Part shown: piece after piece, positions 62,235 through 64,000 of the stretch
Layout: each line of letters opens with the position of its first letter
How positions within the stretch are numbered: the first letter of the stretch is position 1
Source: Mycobacterium sp. IS-1742
GTDB taxonomy: Bacteria; Actinomycetota; Actinomycetes; Mycobacteriales; Mycobacteriaceae
Assembly: GCF_001500125.1 (NCBI RefSeq)
Contig: NZ_LQIV01000001.1
Span: 62,001-126,000, forward strand
Length of the DNA: 64,000 bases
Direction of reading: 5' to 3'
The notes under the pieces: generated by a model
Databases searched by the model: none
What the model was told of the DNA's origin: nothing
What the model saw: the letters and a program-made list of their open reading frames with translations, nothing else
Made by a program: the position numbers and the translations under genes

Positions 62235-62284
62235 AGCTGTTGCGAAATCTCACCACTTTTTTCGCAGTGAGCGCACACTCGGCG
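62223..62284. repeat. Two-part inverted repeat supplying a stop codon, upstream of the cyp142 stop
   Basis: Outer arms CGCCGAGTGTG (62223-62233) and CACACTCGGCG (62274-62284) are perfect, and inner TGCGAAA pairs with TTTCGCA. The TGA of the AbiEi-like gene (62232-62234) lies at the left arm's end. It separates that gene from the convergent cyp142 stop. Confidence 0.75.
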
Positions 62285-62295
62285 AGTCAGCCAAG

Positions 62296-63507
62296 TCAGT
62301 CGAGCACCCGCGCGGTCGGCGTGAACACCACCGGCATCGACTCAGGGCCGCTGACGAAGTTGGCCGGCCGCAGCGGGACGGCGGCGTCGTCGGCCAACCG
62401 CAGATCGGGCAGGCGCTGCAACACCTTGGTGAGCATCAGTCGCAGCTCCAACCGCGCCAGCTGATTGCCCAGGCAGAAGTGCGTGCCGAACCCGAATGCC
62501 ATGTGGCTGTTGGGATTTCGGTCGATCCGGAAGCTGTCCGGATCACCGAACACCGACTCGTCGAAGTTGGCCGACTCGAACATCAGCATGATCTTCTCGC
62601 CCGACTTCAGCTCCGTGCCGTGGAACTCGGTGTCGGCGGTCAGCGTGCGGCACATGTTTTTCACCGGCGACGTCCAGCGCAGCATCTCCTCGATCGCACC
62701 CGGCAGCAGGTCGACGTCCGCCACGAGGCGCTCCCACTGGTCGCGATGCCGCAGGATCTGCTCGGTGCCCCCGGACAGGGTGTGCCGGGTCGTCTCGTCC
62801 CCGCCGATCAGGATGAGCAGCGTCTCGAAGACGATCTCGTCGTCGGTCATCCGCGAACCCTCGACCTCCGCGTTGACCAGCACCGAGAACAGGTCGTCGG
62901 TCGGCTCGGCCCGCCGCTTGGCGATCACGTCCATGGTGAACGCCGTGTAGGCGGCGAACGTGTCCATCAACTTCTGGATCACCGTCTCGTCGACGTGGGA
63001 GCTCAGGCCGCAGACCAGGTCGTCGGACCACGTCAGCAGCATCTCGCGCTCCTGCGGCAGCACCCCCAGCATGTCGCCGATCACCGCCATCGGCAGCGGT
63101 GCGGCGATGTCGCGGACGAAGTCGCATTCGCCCCGTTCGCACACCGCGTCGATCAGCGTGTCGCACAGCCGCTCGATCGAGGGCACCTTGTCCATCACCC
63201 TCTTACGGGTGAACCCGGAGTTGACGAGCTTGCGGCGCAACAGGTGTGCCGGGTCGTCCATGTCGATCATGTACGGCATCCCCGGCTGGTCGGGCCGGAT
63301 GCCGCCGGTCGACGAGAACAACTCCGGGTTGCGCTCCGCGTCGAGGACGGCCTGGTACGTCGTGGCCGCCGCGAGGCCGTTGCGGTCGCGGAACACCGGC
63401 TGATTGGCCCGCATCCACCGGTAGGCCTCCCGCGCGGCCGGCCCGTCGGCGTAGAACGTGCCGTCGGTCAGGTCGACGTCCGGTTTGGTGCTCAACGTCT
63501 GCGTCAT
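62296..63507 (-). CDS. cyp142: Cytochrome P450 CYP142, steroid C26/C27 oxidase
   Basis: This is a 403-residue P450 with MIDMDDPAHLLRRKLVNSGF, the I-helix ILIGGDETTRHTL and the haem loop MAFGFGTHFCLG with Cys at about 345; it is very close to CYP142A1 (Rv3518c). It oxidises the terminal methyl of cholesterol/cholestenone to the acid, backing up CYP125. The canonical CYP125 gene is not in the window. Its ATG overlaps the stop of the upstream decarboxylase-like gene (ATGA). No KstR site lies within the visible part of this operon. Confidence 0.95.
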   Translation of the reverse strand: MTQTLSTKPDVDLTDGTFYADGPAAREAYRWMRANQPVFRDRNGLAAATTYQAVLDAERNPELFSSTGGIRPDQPGMPYMIDMDDPAHLLRRKLVNSGFTRKRVMDKVPSIERLCDTLIDAVCERGECDFVRDIAAPLPMAVIGDMLGVLPQEREMLLTWSDDLVCGLSSHVDETVIQKLMDTFAAYTAFTMDVIAKRRAEPTDDLFSVLVNAEVEGSRMTDDEIVFETLLILIGGDETTRHTLSGGTEQILRHRDQWERLVADVDLLPGAIEEMLRWTSPVKNMCRTLTADTEFHGTELKSGEKIMLMFESANFDESVFGDPDSFRIDRNPNSHMAFGFGTHFCLGNQLARLELRLMLTKVLQRLPDLRLADDAAVPLRPANFVSGPESMPVVFTPTARVLD

Positions 63508-64000
63508 CGAATCTCCTGTGCGTCACCGAATGTCATCTCGACATTGGCAGACGCCTGGCTCGCGAAGGCCCGTTTCGGCAAACCGAGTGCGGCGAGTTCG
63601 CGCGCGTAGGGATGGTCACCCAGCCGCAGCCGTGCGCCGCCCAGCCGCACCGACATCCCGCTGTTGCGCATCTCCCAGGGGATCTCCCGCAGCACACCGT
63701 CGGTACAGGTGTACGTCTTGAGGATCTGGGGCCGGGCGGTGAGCGCCGACGGGATCGGCACGCCGCGGCCGAACTCGATGCCGGCCATGAACGTATCCTT
63801 CTCACTGACCTCGAAGTCGAATCGCGGCGTCTCCCGCACGGTGAAGTCGGCCATGATCTTCGGGAATCCCCAGATGCGGCGGCCGGCCTCCAGAGTGAAG
63901 GACTGGTCGACGGGCAGGTGGTGGATGAACGCCGCGGCGGACGCCAGCGCACCCGGGCCCTTCGCGTTCGAACCGGGCGGGTTGACCATGACCGCGGTGC
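63504..64000 (-). CDS. Acetoacetate decarboxylase-like protein (Rv3519-like), 5' end outside the window
   Basis: The last 165 codons of a gene that continues beyond position 64000 are present. Frame reading continues upstream of the ATG at 63989 (…TAVMVNPPGS), so that ATG is internal. WGFPKIMADFTVRE and FEFGRGVPIPSAL-like segments match the acetoacetate decarboxylase (ADC) fold; the family's lysine probably lies in the FPK motif. It is translationally coupled to cyp142, suggesting a role in steroid breakdown, which is inferred from context. Confidence 0.75.
   Translation of the reverse strand, partial: TAVMVNPPGSNAKGPGALASAAAFIHHLPVDQSFTLEAGRRIWGFPKIMADFTVRETPRFDFEVSEKDTFMAGIEFGRGVPIPSALTARPQILKTYTCTDGVLREIPWEMRNSGMSVRLGGARLRLGDHPYARELAALGLPKRAFASQASANVEMTFGDAQEIR

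Overview
The window is a 64 kb, GC-rich chromosomal segment of a fast-growing mycobacterium (Mycolicibacterium type). The evidence is the protein content, which follows two blocks known from Mycobacterium tuberculosis almost gene for gene: the purC-purB-purD / cyp126 / cyp123-cyp51 / phoPR block (Rv0756c to Rv0781) and the mce4 cholesterol block (Rv3489 to Rv3519). In M. tuberculosis these lie megabases apart; here about 11 kb separates them. No phage, insertion sequence or CRISPR array was seen.

Positions 1-28280: purine genes (purC, purB, purD) alternate with the P450 genes cyp126 and a second cyp125-like gene, a DUF429 protein, an amino-acid permease, an exported esterase and TetR regulators. 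Next come a dehydrogenase cluster and, divergent from it across a TetR gene with two GGACA-N2-TGTCC sites, the cyp123-SDR-cyp51-ferredoxin-adhB operon (sterol 14-demethylation and alcohol oxidation). The block ends with HIT, phoR, phoP, a decapeptide-repeat protein read divergently from phoP, and tRNA-Thr(TGT).

Positions 28281-39527: accessory metabolism. An LLM flavin oxidoreductase is coupled to a TreS-like GH13 enzyme, followed by a DUF1232 membrane protein, an MFS transporter, a four-gene molybdenum hydroxylase operon (L-G-M-S), and an SDR with a KstR operator next to an enoyl-CoA hydratase.

Positions 39586-64000: otsA with a 54-residue leader gene, then the steroid region. yrbE4A-yrbE4B-mce4A to mce4F and two Mce-associated proteins form the cholesterol importer. 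hsd4A, fdxD, fadE26, fadE27, fadD17, fadD19, echA19, cyp142 and a decarboxylase-like gene act on the imported steroid, mainly its side chain. Five KstR-type operators (TNNAACNNGTTNNA) mark this regulon.

The most unusual signal is a set of 10-11 codon mini-ORFs (three begin MSACAK from nearly identical DNA, one begins MGLHAKR). Each lies between two co-transcribed genes and its stop codon overlaps the next gene's start: Rv0769-like/Rv0770-like, phoP/phoR, mce4A/mce4B and yrbE4A/yrbE4B. Second is a family of two-part inverted repeats (GAGTGTGAA... GCGAAA... TTTCGC...CACACTC) at gene ends, twice supplying the stop codon. Third is a tandem repeat of a stop/start junction before cyp123.
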